Below, piece after piece: positions 18,350 to 27,285 of a DNA stretch of 64,000 nt. The DNA is from Melaminivora jejuensis (lineage in GTDB: Bacteria > Pseudomonadota > Gammaproteobacteria > Burkholderiales > Burkholderiaceae_C). The notes under the pieces were generated by a model, which saw only the letters and a program-made list of their open reading frames with translations, did not search any database and had not been told where the DNA came from. The DNA is taken from NCBI RefSeq assembly GCF_017811175.1, contig NZ_JACWIJ010000002.1:2542001-2606000 (forward strand), given 5' to 3'. Position numbers and translations under genes: made by a program. The number at the start of each line of letters is the position of its first letter. Position 1 is the first letter of the stretch.

Positions 18350-18383
18350 TACCGATTGGTAGAAAAATACTACTGATGGGTAG
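18350..18383. promoter_or_regulatory. tandem TetR-type operator candidates
   Basis: Two near-identical sites, TACCGATTGGTAG (18350-18362) and TACTGATGGGTAG (18371-18383), match at 11 of 13 positions and start 21 bp apart, two turns of the helix. Each is a partial palindrome. They lie between the divergent ligase and TetR genes in an AT-rich island; the second overlaps the annotated ATG of the TetR gene. Confidence 0.6.
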
Positions 18384-19110
18384 AACAAAAGCGACAAGCA
18401 TTTCGAGAACTGCTCCCTTCTGGGAAAAGTCCCCGGTGCAGGCACGGGGCCGGCAGCGCGCCAGCACTGCTGCCACTGACGAAAAGCGTGAGCGCATCCT
18501 GGCGGCAGCAGAGACTTTGTTCGATGCCCAAGGCTACGCCCTCACGACCATGGAGCAGATCGTCCAGGCGCTCGGGGTGAGCAAGCCCTATGTCTATTAC
18601 TACTTCCGCAACAAGCAGGAAATCTTCGAGACGCTGTGCTGGCGTCCAGCCGTGGCCTGCTTCACTGCCATGGACTTCCCCGAGGACGACACGCGCCCGG
18701 CGCATCTCAAGGTCACCGAGGGCGTCGAGCGGCTGATTCGCGCCACTATCGAGCATCACCCGGCGGCCTTTTTCCCATATCGCGAGCCGCAGGTGTTCCG
18801 GCCCGAATTCCTAGCCATGCAAAAGAAGCTGGCCAACCACTTCTATGACCGCATGTGCGCGCTGATGGAGCAGGCCCGCGAGGACGGAATGCTGGACTTC
18901 AAGGAAACCCGCCTGACAGCCATGGCCGCCTGCAGCCTGCCGGGCTTTCTCTATCACTGGTATCGCCCCGATGGGCGCTTGGCGCCCGCCGAAGTGGTGC
19001 GCGAACTGTCCGAGCTGGCCTGGCGCGTCCTGGGCCTGCGCAAGGTGCGCCGCAAGCCAGCACCGCCTCCCCTGTCTGCCCCCAATCCACCTGAAGAAAG
19101 TGCCTCATGA
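18376..19110 (+). CDS. TetR-family transcriptional regulator
   Basis: A repressor-type protein of 244 residues from the ATG at 18376, or 224 from a GTG at 18436. The helix-turn-helix is RILAAAETLFDAQGY, then TTMEQIVQALGVSKPYVYYYF, then RNKQEIFETL. The remainder is the ligand-binding domain. The ATG has no visible ribosome site and lies inside the second operator candidate, so the downstream GTG deserves consideration. It overlaps the next gene by 4 bp (ATGA), so the regulator and the binding protein are probably translated together, and it likely also represses the divergent ligase. Confidence 0.85.
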   Translation: MGRTKATSISRTAPFWEKSPVQARGRQRASTAATDEKRERILAAAETLFDAQGYALTTMEQIVQALGVSKPYVYYYFRNKQEIFETLCWRPAVACFTAMDFPEDDTRPAHLKVTEGVERLIRATIEHHPAAFFPYREPQVFRPEFLAMQKKLANHFYDRMCALMEQAREDGMLDFKETRLTAMAACSLPGFLYHWYRPDGRLAPAEVVRELSELAWRVLGLRKVRRKPAPPPLSAPNPPEESAS

Positions 19111-20348
19111 CTCCACGCCTGCTCCCCCTGGCCGCCGCTCTCGCCCTGTGCGCCATCAGCACCCACGCCCAGGAAACTTTCAAGATCGCCTACATCGATC
19201 CCCTCTCCGGGCCATTCGCCAACGTCGGAGAGTTGATGCTGACGCACACCCAATATGCGATCGAGGACATCAACGCCAAAGGCGGCCTGTGGAAGGGCAC
19301 GCAGCTGCAGCTGCTGCAATTCGACAGCAAGCTGTCGGCGCAGGAGAGCCAAAGTGCTTTGCAAGCGGCCATCGACCAAGGCGCCCGGGCCATCGTGACG
19401 GGCGGCTCAGGCTCGTCGGTGGTCACGGCGCTGGTGCAGGCCGCCACCCGCCACAACCAGCGCAACCCGGGCAAGGAGGTACTGGTGCTGAACCATTCCT
19501 CCATCGATCCTGAGCTGACCGGCAAGGCGTGCAGCTTTTGGCACTTCCAGTTCGAGGCCAACACGGCCATGAAGATGAAAGCCATCGCCAACTACATCAA
19601 GGGCCAGAGCGACATCCAGAAGATGTATCTGCTGAACCAGGACTATGCGCACGGCAAGCAGTGGGCGCACTATGGCCGCGAACTCGTGACTCTGGCGCGC
19701 CCCGACATCCAGTTCACCGGCGAGACGCTGCACCCCATCGGGCGCGTCAAGGACTTTGCGCCCTACGTCTCCAAGATCAAGGGCTCGGGAGCCAACTCCG
19801 TGATCACCGGAAACTGGGGGCAGGACATGACACTGCTGCTCAAGGCAGCCGGCGAGGCCGGGCATGACCTGCGCTACTTCAACCACAGCGCCGGCTCTGT
19901 GCCCGGCACTGTGCTGGCCGTCTCCCAGGCGGGGATGGGCCAGCTGACCTGGGTGGCTGAATGGCATCCCGGCCAGGCCGACGCTCCCAAGGTGGATGCC
20001 TTGGCTACGGCCTACAAGGCCAAGACCGGCAAGGACTTCCTGGCGCCGCGCATCGACCTGACACCCCGCTTTCTGGCAGCGGCCATCAGCAAGGCGCAAT
20101 CCACCGATCCGGTAAAAATTGCCCGTGCGCTGGAAGACCTCACGGTCGAAACCACACTGGGGCCGCTGCGTATGCGTGGCGAAGATCACCAGCTACTGCT
20201 GCCGCAGGTCGTCAACACCATCGCTCCAGTCGACGGCAAGGCTGTCAAGCTCGGCTGGGAAGGTACTCGTTACGGCTTCCGCACCGACGCCGCCTATTCG
20301 GGCAACGAGCTGGCTCAAGGCACCGAGTGCAAGATGAAGCGCCCCTGA
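19107..20348 (+). CDS. branched-chain-amino-acid-type ABC transporter substrate-binding protein
   Basis: A 413-residue periplasmic protein of the LivJ/LivK family with signal peptide LLPLAAALALCAISTHAQ. The mature chain begins ETFKIAYIDPLSGPFANVGE, the family hallmark, followed by IEDINAKGGLWKG and the two-lobed periplasmic fold. Two Cys (KACSFW and the terminal ECKMKRP) could form a disulphide. No permease or ATPase gene is nearby, so it is an orphan here. Its coupling to TetR and the acyl-CoA ligase suggests a hydrophobic or aromatic acid as ligand rather than leucine; that is inference. Confidence 0.88.
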   Translation: MTPRLLPLAAALALCAISTHAQETFKIAYIDPLSGPFANVGELMLTHTQYAIEDINAKGGLWKGTQLQLLQFDSKLSAQESQSALQAAIDQGARAIVTGGSGSSVVTALVQAATRHNQRNPGKEVLVLNHSSIDPELTGKACSFWHFQFEANTAMKMKAIANYIKGQSDIQKMYLLNQDYAHGKQWAHYGRELVTLARPDIQFTGETLHPIGRVKDFAPYVSKIKGSGANSVITGNWGQDMTLLLKAAGEAGHDLRYFNHSAGSVPGTVLAVSQAGMGQLTWVAEWHPGQADAPKVDALATAYKAKTGKDFLAPRIDLTPRFLAAAISKAQSTDPVKIARALEDLTVETTLGPLRMRGEDHQLLLPQVVNTIAPVDGKAVKLGWEGTRYGFRTDAAYSGNELAQGTECKMKRP

Positions 20349-20487
20349 CCGGTCAACCCCGTCCCGGAGGCGCCGGCTCAGAGCCGTATTCACGGTCTTG
20401 GAAGTTGTGCGCCATGCGTTGTGTGCAAGATGCAAAGGGCCGCTGTCTGCAGACCTTAAAGGTGTCACCAAGGTCGTGAGCGCACTC

Positions 20488-21219
20488 TCAGGTCGCGGCG
20501 GCCTGAGGAGGACGCGCACCAAAGATGCCGCTGCCCACGCGCACCAGGGTGCTGCCGGCGGCAATCGCCGCCTCCAGATCGCCCGTCATGCCCAGCGAGA
20601 GGGTGTCGAAGTGCTCCAGTCCCTGGGGGCCTGAGGCGGCGATGGCGTCGAACACCGCGCGCACGCGCTGATGCACGGCCAGCTGCGCAGCGAAATCCGG
20701 CGCCGGCTCGGGGATGGCCATGACGCCACGCAGCACCAGGCGCGGCAGCTGCGCCACGGCGCGCGCCAGCTCCAGCGCCTGTTCGGGCGGCACGCCGGAC
20801 TTGTTGGCGCCGCCATCGACGTTGACCTGGATGCAGACATTGAGGGGCAGCATGTCCTGCGGGCGCTGATCCGACAGGCGCTGGGCGATCTTCAGCCGGT
20901 CGATGGTGTGGGCCCAGGAAAAGTGCTCGGCCACCAGGCGCGTCTTGTTGCTCTGGATGGGGCCGATGCAATGCCAGACGAGCTGCCCGGCCAGCGCCGG
21001 CGCCAGCGTCTGCACGGCGGCCATCTTGTCCACTGCCTCCTGGAGGTAGTTCTCGCCGAAGCTGCGCTGGCCAGCCTGCGCGGCAGCCAGCACGGCCTGC
21101 GCGCCGAAAGTCTTGGACACGGCCATCAGGGCCACGCAGCCCGGGGCGCGGTCGGCGCGGCCGCAGGCCTTGTCGATGCGCGCACGCACCTGCGCCAGTT
21201 GCTCGGCTATCGTCGCCAT
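20488..21219 (-). CDS. yggS: pyridoxal phosphate homeostasis protein YggS
   Basis: A 243-residue cytoplasmic PLP-binding protein of the alanine-racemase N-terminal fold. PLP attaches to Lys36 in LMAVSKTFGA; FGENYLQEAVDK and WHCIGPIQSNKTR follow as family motifs, and SLGMTGDLEAAIAAGSTLVR closes the phosphate site. It keeps free PLP in balance. It lies head to head with pilT (56 bp between starts), an arrangement common in Proteobacteria. Confidence 0.94.
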   Translation of the reverse strand: MATIAEQLAQVRARIDKACGRADRAPGCVALMAVSKTFGAQAVLAAAQAGQRSFGENYLQEAVDKMAAVQTLAPALAGQLVWHCIGPIQSNKTRLVAEHFSWAHTIDRLKIAQRLSDQRPQDMLPLNVCIQVNVDGGANKSGVPPEQALELARAVAQLPRLVLRGVMAIPEPAPDFAAQLAVHQRVRAVFDAIAASGPQGLEHFDTLSLGMTGDLEAAIAAGSTLVRVGSGIFGARPPQAAAT

Positions 21220-21275
21220 AATGTTTGATCAGACCTTTCGACGTTTCAAAAAGCAATCCACCCGAGGGAATTTTC

Positions 21276-22319
21276 GTGGACATCACCCAGTTGCTCGCCT
21301 TCAGCGTCAAGAACAAGGCTTCCGACCTGCACCTGTCCGCCGGACTGCCGCCCATGATCCGCGTGCATGGCGATGTGCGCCGCATCAACGTCGAGCCCCT
21401 GGATCACAAGACCGTCCATGCCATGGTGTACGACATCATGACCGACACCCAGCGCAAGGCCTACGAGGAGTTCCTGGAGGTTGATTTCTCCTTCGAGATC
21501 GACGGCCTGGCGCGCTTTCGCGTCAACGCCTTCAACCAGTACCGGGGCGCGGCGGCGGTGTTCCGAACCATTCCCAGCAAGATTTTGACGCTGGAGCAGC
21601 TCAACGCCCCGAAGATCTTCGCCGACCTGTCGCTCAAGCCGCGCGGCCTGGTGCTGGTCACCGGGCCGACCGGCTCGGGCAAGTCCACCACGCTGGCAGC
21701 CATGGTCAACTACCTCAACGAAAGCTCCTACGGCCACATCCTGACGGTGGAAGACCCGATCGAGTTCGTCCACGAGTCCAAGAAGTCGCTGATCAACCAG
21801 CGCGAGGTCGGGCCGATGACGCTGTCGTTCGCCGCCGCCCTCAAGTCCGCCCTGCGCGAAGACCCGGACGCCATCCTGGTGGGCGAAATGCGCGACCTGG
21901 AGACCATCCGCCTGGCCATGACCGCCGCCGAGACCGGCCACCTGGTGTTCGGCACGCTGCACACGTCCAGCGCCGCCAAGACCATCGACCGCATCATCGA
22001 TGTCTTCCCGTCCGAGGAAAAGGAGATGGTGCGCGCCATGCTGTCGGAGTCGCTGCAGGCGGTGATTTCGCAGACCCTGTGCAAGACCAAGGACGGCCAG
22101 GGCCGCGTGGCGGCGCACGAGATCATGCTGGGCACCAGTGCCATCCGCAACCTGATCCGCGAGGCCAAGGTGGCGCAGATGTACTCGGCCATCCAGACCG
22201 GCAACAGCCTGGGGATGCAGACGCTGGATCAGAACCTCACGGATCTGGTGCGGCGCAACATCATCAGCCCGGCAGAGGCCCGCAGCAAGGCCAAGATCCC
22301 GGAGAACTTCCCGGGCTGA
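21276..22319 (+). CDS. pilT: type IV pilus retraction ATPase PilT
   Basis: A hexameric ATPase that depolymerises type IV pili for twitching motility, at the cytoplasmic face of the inner membrane. The start is a GTG (VDITQLLAFSVKNKASDLHL), preceded by GAGGGAA, giving the usual 347 residues; the ATG-like start 51 bases earlier would add a non-family extension. Walker A is GPTGSGKST at 130-138; the Asp box VEDPIEFVH, Walker B ILVGEMRDLETI and the His box TGHLVFGTLHT are intact. The retraction-specific AIRNLIREAK motif is near the C terminus. pilU follows after 41 bp. Confidence 0.96.
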   Translation: MDITQLLAFSVKNKASDLHLSAGLPPMIRVHGDVRRINVEPLDHKTVHAMVYDIMTDTQRKAYEEFLEVDFSFEIDGLARFRVNAFNQYRGAAAVFRTIPSKILTLEQLNAPKIFADLSLKPRGLVLVTGPTGSGKSTTLAAMVNYLNESSYGHILTVEDPIEFVHESKKSLINQREVGPMTLSFAAALKSALREDPDAILVGEMRDLETIRLAMTAAETGHLVFGTLHTSSAAKTIDRIIDVFPSEEKEMVRAMLSESLQAVISQTLCKTKDGQGRVAAHEIMLGTSAIRNLIREAKVAQMYSAIQTGNSLGMQTLDQNLTDLVRRNIISPAEARSKAKIPENFPG

Positions 22320-22360
22320 AGCCGGGTTGCACGGCTACACGGCAATACGAAAGCACGGAC

Positions 22361-23497
22361 ATGGAACGCGATCAGGCCAGTAAATTCATCAACGATCTGC
22401 TCAAGCTGATGGTCAGCCGGGGGGGCAGCGACCTGTTCATCACGGCCGAATTCCCGCCGGCCATCAAGGTGGACGGCAAGATCACCAAGGTCTCGCCGCA
22501 GCCGCTCACGCCCGGCCACACGCTGGCGCTGGCGCGCTCCATCATGAGCGACCGCCAGGTGGCGGACTTCGAGCGCACCAAGGAGTGCAACTTCGCCATC
22601 TCGCCGGCGGGCATCGGGCGTTTTCGCGTCAACACCTTTGTGCAGCAGGGCCGGGTGGGCATGGTCATGCGCTCCATCCCGACGCGCCCGCCCTCCATCG
22701 ACGGCCTGGGGATGCCGCAGGTGCTCAAGGAAATCGTCATGACCAAGCGCGGCCTGTGCATCCTGGTGGGTGCCACCGGCTCGGGCAAGTCCACCACGCT
22801 GGCGGCCATGCTGGACTGGCGCAACGAGAACACCTACGGCCACATCATCACCGTGGAAGACCCGGTGGAATTCGTGCATCCGCACAAGAACTGCGTGGTG
22901 ACCCAGCGCGAAATCGGCCTGGACACGGACAGCTGGGAGGTGGCGCTGAAAAATACCCTGCGCCAGGCGCCCGACGTGATATTGATGGGCGAGATCCGCG
23001 ACCGCGAGACCATGGAGCACGCCGTGGTGTTCGCCGAGACCGGCCACCTGTGCCTGGCCACGCTGCACGCCAACAGCGCCAACCAGGCGCTCGATCGCAT
23101 CGTCAACTTCTTTCCCGAGGAGCGGCGCGAGCAGCTGTTGATGGATTTGTCGCTGAACCTGCGCGCCATGATCTCGCAGCGACTGATCCCGCACCAAAAC
23201 GGCAAGGGCCGTGCGGCCGCCGTGGAGATCATGCTGAACACCCCCTTGATCGCCGACCTGATCTTCAAAAACGAGGTCACCGAGATCAAGGAAATCATGA
23301 AGAAAAGCCGCAACCTCGGGATGCAGACCTTCGACCAATCGCTGTTCGACCTGTTCGAGGCAGGCGTCATCAGCTACGAGGATGCCCTGCGCAATGCCGA
23401 CTCGGTCAACGACCTGCGGCTGCAGATCAAGCTCAACAGCCGACGCCTCAAGACCACCGACCTGGCCGCCGGCACCGAACACCTGACCATCGTCTGA
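22361..23497 (+). CDS. pilU: type IV pilus retraction ATPase PilU
   Basis: PilT paralogue of 378 residues that helps PilT in pilus retraction. Walker A is GATGSGKST (137-145), Walker B VILMGEIRDRETMEHA, His box TGHLCLATLHANSA. The C-terminal extension past the PilT core (SVNDLRLQIKLNSRRLKTTD) is typical of PilU. Co-directional with pilT; the pair is a normal operon. Confidence 0.95.
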   Translation: MERDQASKFINDLLKLMVSRGGSDLFITAEFPPAIKVDGKITKVSPQPLTPGHTLALARSIMSDRQVADFERTKECNFAISPAGIGRFRVNTFVQQGRVGMVMRSIPTRPPSIDGLGMPQVLKEIVMTKRGLCILVGATGSGKSTTLAAMLDWRNENTYGHIITVEDPVEFVHPHKNCVVTQREIGLDTDSWEVALKNTLRQAPDVILMGEIRDRETMEHAVVFAETGHLCLATLHANSANQALDRIVNFFPEERREQLLMDLSLNLRAMISQRLIPHQNGKGRAAAVEIMLNTPLIADLIFKNEVTEIKEIMKKSRNLGMQTFDQSLFDLFEAGVISYEDALRNADSVNDLRLQIKLNSRRLKTTDLAAGTEHLTIV

Positions 23498-23564
23498 AAC
23501 TGCCAGCCTCCCTCCCTGCAGGCGGCAAGAACGCCTCGTCCCTCTTTCAAGGAACCCCGTCCGC

Positions 23565-24499
23565 ATGACCAGCAGCATCAATCCCCGCGACTATGCAGCC
23601 ACGCCCTCCCGCCGCGTCGCCTTCCTGGGCCTGGGGTCATGGGCCATCCCATGGCCGGCCATCTGGCGCGCGCTGGCCACACGGTTGCGGTGTACAACCG
23701 AAACGCTATCAAAAAGATAGCTTGGTGCGCTGAATTCACGCCGGCTGCAGACCAAAACCATACCCATACGCCGCGCGAGACGGTGCGCGATGCCGACATC
23801 GTGTTTTGCTGCGTCGGCAACGACGACGACCTGCGCAGCGTGGTACTGGGGCCGGAGGGCGCTTTTGCCGGCATGAAGCCGGGCGCCATCTTCGTCGATC
23901 ACACCACCGCCTCGGCGGCAGTGGCGCGCGAGCTGTACGCCCTGGCGGCGCAGCGTGGCCTGCAGTTCCTGGACGCGCCGGTGTCGGGCGGGCAATCGGG
24001 CGCACAGAACGGCCAGCTCACGGTGATGTGCGGCGGCGACCAGGCCACCTTCGATGCCGTGCGCCCGGTGGCGCTGGCCTTCGCCCGCGCCGTCACGCTG
24101 GTGGGCAGCAGCGGGGCCGGACAGCTGGCCAAGATGGTCAACCAGATCTGCATCGCTGGCCTGGTGCAAAGCCTGTCCGAGGCCATCGCCTTCGGCCAGC
24201 AGGCCGGCCTGGACATGCCGCTGGTGCTGGACGTGATCGGCAAGGGCGCGGCGCAGAGCTGGCAGCTCGACAATCGCGGCAAGACCATGGTCGAAGGGCG
24301 CTTCGATTTCGGCTTTGCCGTGGACTGGATGCGCAAGGACTTGGGCCTGGTGCTCGACGAGGCCCGGCGCAATGGCGCACGCGTGCCGGTGACGGCGCTG
24401 GTCGATCAGTTCTATGCCGACGTGCAAGGCGCCGGCGGCGGGCGCTGGGACACGTCCAGCCTGATCACCCGCCTGGTGCCGAAAAAAGACGGCTCCTGA
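23565..24499 (+). pseudogene. NAD(P)-dependent 3-hydroxyisobutyrate-dehydrogenase-type oxidoreductase, frameshifted
   Basis: Beta-hydroxyacid dehydrogenase family. The frame from the ATG at 23565 reads MTSSINPRDYAATPSRRVAF then LGLGS, and the rest of the nucleotide-binding motif (MGHPMAGHLARAGHTVAVYN) continues in another frame from 23639. Adding one base in the TC at 23637-23638 restores GLGSMGHPMAGHL and a 311-residue protein. The catalytic Lys is in GAGQLAKMVNQI and substrate-binding DAPVSGGQSGAQNG is present. Residues NAIKKIAWCAEFTPAADQN come from repeat A. As written it is broken; a sequencing deletion is the likelier cause. Confidence 0.8.
23711..23765 (+). repeat. dispersed repeat A, copy 4, degenerate, inside the dehydrogenase gene
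   Basis: AAAAAGATAGCTTGGTGCGC, TGAATTCACGCCGGCTGCAG and ACCAAAACCAT follow the repeat A pattern with several changes. It is translated in frame (IKKIAWCAEFTPAAD), adding residues to the loop after the first beta-alpha-beta unit of the Rossmann fold. Confidence 0.55.
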
Positions 24500-24588
24500 G
24501 CCTGGGGCTTGTTCAACGTTTGTGCGTCATGCGTTGAGGGTTCGGCGGGAAGCACGCCAACCGCACGACGCATGGTCAAGAGAGCCGC

Positions 24589-25239
24589 TCAGGGCTTGGC
24601 CGGTGTCTGGGCGGCTGCCGGATCCTGGATGGCCGGCGCTGCCATCTGGCGGCTCAGCTCTTCTTCCGTGACCAGCTCGAAAACACGCACCACCTTGCGC
24701 ACGCCGTTGACGCCGCGCGCAATCTCGGCGGCGCGCGTGGCCTCGCGCTGCGTGACGCGGCCCATCAGATAGACCACGCTGCGCTCGGTCACTACCTTGA
24801 ATGCGCTGGCCGTCAAGTCCTTGGCATCGACCAGGCTGGCGCGCACCTTGCCGGTGATGAAGGTGTCGTTGGAGCGCTGCGCCAGCGTCGAGGGCGCCAT
24901 GAGAACCAGGTCGCTGACCACGGACTGGACGTTTTCGACGGCGCGCACAAGCTGCTCGATCTGTCGGCCAGCGTCCGCCGTAGGCACCTCGCCGGTCAGC
25001 AGCACCTGGCGGTTGTAGCTGGTGATGTTGACGTGTACGCGCTCGCCGAACGCCTCGTGTATGCGCCCGGCGGCGCGCAGCTCGATGCCTTCGTCCTCCA
25101 CTTGCGTGCCGGCGGTGCGGCGGTCGATGGCCACCATCGTGCCCATCACGGCGGCGCCGCCTATGGCCAGCGGCACACAGGCGGACAGCACGGCGCCCGC
25201 CAGCGCAGCCAGCAGGCCACGCACCAGCAATATTTTCAT
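24589..25239 (-). CDS. BON-domain outer-membrane lipoprotein, DolP/YraP-like
   Basis: 216 residues. N terminus MKILLVRGLLAALAGAVLSA with a lipobox Cys (LSAC), so a lipoprotein. Two BON domains follow (IHEAFGERVHVNITSYNRQV with VLLTGEVPTADAG, and ITGKVRASLVDAKDL with YLMGRVTQREA). In E. coli the equivalent is DolP, which keeps the outer membrane intact at the division site. It overlaps the upstream SIS-domain gene by 4 bp (ATGA) and lies in the conserved yraN / diaA / dolP order, which supports the identification. Confidence 0.9.
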   Translation of the reverse strand: MKILLVRGLLAALAGAVLSACVPLAIGGAAVMGTMVAIDRRTAGTQVEDEGIELRAAGRIHEAFGERVHVNITSYNRQVLLTGEVPTADAGRQIEQLVRAVENVQSVVSDLVLMAPSTLAQRSNDTFITGKVRASLVDAKDLTASAFKVVTERSVVYLMGRVTQREATRAAEIARGVNGVRKVVRVFELVTEEELSRQMAAPAIQDPAAAQTPAKP

Positions 25240-25835
25240 AGCAGGATCTCCTGATCTCCAAGCAACAAGATGTCCATGCTGTCGCACAGGCAGTGCAGCA
25301 CCAGGACCTGCATTTCGCGCACGCGGGCAGCGCGCTCGTGCATGACGCCGATCTGCACGTCCGTCTCGCGCAGCTGCGCAGCCAGGGCGCCGCCATCACG
25401 GCCAAAGCAGGCCACCACCGTCATGTCGCGCTCATGCGCCGCCTGCACGGCTTGCAGCAGAGCCGGGTCGTTGCCGGTGATGGTGAACATGAGCAGTACA
25501 TCGCCCGCCTGTCCCAAGGCGCGCACCTGCTGCGCCAGGCGGGCATCGATGGGGCCACCTTCGGCGCTGACGCACGACCAGGTGGCATCCGCCGCGATGG
25601 CCAGGGCGGCCAGTTCGGGCCGGTCGCGCTCGAAGCCGGTGATGCACAGCGCTGCAAACTGCTGGGCCAAGGCACCACAAGGCCCGGTGCCGCAAGCCAG
25701 CACGCGCGCGCCACTGGTCATGCATGCCACCATGGCCTGCGCCGCCGCAGCAATGGCCGGACTCAGGGTCTGCGCGGCCTGGTACTTGAGGTCGGCGCTG
25801 TCGATGAAGTGCTGTTGGATACGTTGCTCAAGCAT
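25236..25835 (-). CDS. SIS-domain protein, DiaA/GmhA-like
   Basis: A 199-residue sugar-isomerase (SIS) fold protein, beginning MLEQRIQQHFIDSADLKYQA. Phosphosugar-binding region ACGTGPCGALAQQFAALCI and GDVLLMFTITGNDPALLQAV are visible. Homologues act either as phosphoheptose isomerase or as DiaA, which binds DnaA. The position next to yraN and dolP matches diaA (yraO) in E. coli, which I prefer. Upstream a 77-bp gap separates it from yraN. Confidence 0.85.
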   Translation of the reverse strand: MLEQRIQQHFIDSADLKYQAAQTLSPAIAAAAQAMVACMTSGARVLACGTGPCGALAQQFAALCITGFERDRPELAALAIAADATWSCVSAEGGPIDARLAQQVRALGQAGDVLLMFTITGNDPALLQAVQAAHERDMTVVACFGRDGGALAAQLRETDVQIGVMHERAARVREMQVLVLHCLCDSMDILLLGDQEILL

Positions 25836-25912
25836 GGGCCGCAAATCATACCTGTCGCCCTCGGGTGCGCGCTGCCACGCCTGCCGGCGCGCAGCACCGC
25901 TCGCCCGACTGC

Positions 25913-26308
25913 TCAGGCGCCGCTGGCGTCGAAGGCTGCCCGCAGCCACTGCACCCGTCCGTCCTCGACCAGCACGGCATCAAAGCGACATGCTGGCGGC
26001 ACGGACAGGCGCATCAGGTAGCAGCGTGCCGCAAAGATGATGCGCCGCTGCTTGGCAAAACCTATGCTGGCGCCCGCTCCTCCGTGCGTGGAGTGCGCAC
26101 GGCTGCGCACTTCGACAAAGACCAGCGTGCCGTCCGACTCGCGCATGATCAGGTCGATCTCGCCGCCGCCCCGACCGGCAGTCCGATAATTGCGCTCCAC
26201 CAGTGTCAGACCAGCAGCCCGCAGGTGGATCAACGCCTGGTCTTCTGCTGCCTGCCCCCTGGATCGAGTCGTGGCCGACACCGCCCTGTCCTTGTTGAGG
26301 AATCCCAT
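25913..26308 (-). CDS. YraN family protein (UPF0102)
   Basis: 131 residues of the predicted endonuclease-fold family UPF0102. The conserved core reads GQAAEDQALIHLRAAGLTLV, GGGEIDLIMRESDGTLVFVE, VRSRAHSTHGGAGASIGFAK, in order. The Glu/Asp/Glu triad of the restriction-endonuclease-like fold (GEIDLI, FVEVRSR) is kept. The ATG at 26308 shares its first base with the TTG of the divergent rsmI. Cellular role unresolved. Confidence 0.88.
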   Translation of the reverse strand: MGFLNKDRAVSATTRSRGQAAEDQALIHLRAAGLTLVERNYRTAGRGGGEIDLIMRESDGTLVFVEVRSRAHSTHGGAGASIGFAKQRRIIFAARCYLMRLSVPPACRFDAVLVEDGRVQWLRAAFDASGA

Positions 26309-27222
26309 TGAGCACATCCTTTGCCCTGGCGTTGAGCGCAGCACACGACGCGGCTGCCGGCCAGCATTATCCGCAGGCCGCCCTGTACATGGTGGCCACG
26401 CCCATCGGCAACCTGGCCGACATCACACTGCGCGCATTGCACGTGCTGCAGTTGGTGGATGCCATTGCCTGCGAGGACACGCGCCATACGCAGACATTGC
26501 TGCGTGCCTATGGCATCGACAAGGCTACCGGCAGCCTGCTGGCATTGCACCAGCACAATGAAGTCCAGGGAGCGCAGCAGGTGGTGCAGCGGCTGCAGCA
26601 GGGGCAGCGTGTGGCCTACGTCAGCGACGCCGGCACCCCTGGGGTGAGCGACCCTGGCGCGCGTCTGGCTGCTGCCGTGCAGGCTGAGGGTCTGCGCTGC
26701 ATACCCCTGCCCGGGGCCAGCAGCGTGACGACGGCCTTGAGTGTGGCAGGCACCATTGCTCCGGCAGCGCAGCAGGGAGGCTTTGTCTTCGAGGGCTTCC
26801 TGCCGACCAAGGGCGCCGAGCGCAGTGCGGCATTGCAGCGCCTGGCGCAGGAAAGCCGCTGCGTCATCCTGCTGGAAGCGCCCCATCGGATTCGCGAGCT
26901 GGTGCAGGCACTGGCGCCACTGGGCTGCCGGCCCGTCACTTTGGCGCGCGAGTTGACCAAGCAATTTGAAGAGATCAGCACCCATCGGGCGCACGAGCTG
27001 GCTGCTTGGCTGGATGGCGCACCGCAACGCGCACGCGGCGAATTCGTGGTGCTGCTGCACCCCACGGCACCACAGGAAGACCGAACACAGGGCCTGGACG
27101 TGCTGCGCCAGCTACTGCCGGAACTGCCGACCAAGGCAGCGGTGAAACTGGCCGCACAGCTCACTGGAGTCCCGCGCAATGAACTGTATGCGGCCGCGCT
27201 ACAGATGAAGGGCGAAGGCTGA
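26308..27222 (+). CDS. rsmI: 16S rRNA 2'-O-ribose methyltransferase RsmI
   Basis: Methylates C1402 ribose of 16S rRNA using SAM (tetrapyrrole-methylase fold). Motifs: ALYMVATPIGNLADITLRAL, ACEDTRHTQTLLRAYGI, VSDAGTPGVSDPGARL, LPGASSVTTAL and EAPHRIRELV. The N terminus starts at a TTG (26308) with a good GAGGA site seven bases upstream; it adds about 25 residues before ALYMV. The TTG and the divergent yraN ATG overlap by one base, so promoters of both must lie in the other's coding region. Downstream is the terminator at 27286. Confidence 0.93.
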   Translation: MSTSFALALSAAHDAAAGQHYPQAALYMVATPIGNLADITLRALHVLQLVDAIACEDTRHTQTLLRAYGIDKATGSLLALHQHNEVQGAQQVVQRLQQGQRVAYVSDAGTPGVSDPGARLAAAVQAEGLRCIPLPGASSVTTALSVAGTIAPAAQQGGFVFEGFLPTKGAERSAALQRLAQESRCVILLEAPHRIRELVQALAPLGCRPVTLARELTKQFEEISTHRAHELAAWLDGAPQRARGEFVVLLHPTAPQEDRTQGLDVLRQLLPELPTKAAVKLAAQLTGVPRNELYAAALQMKGEG

Positions 27223-27285
27223 ACATTCTGCCCTGTCCAATCTGGAAAATTGGCCATTGCAGATCCGACCGTAGAAAATACGGGC

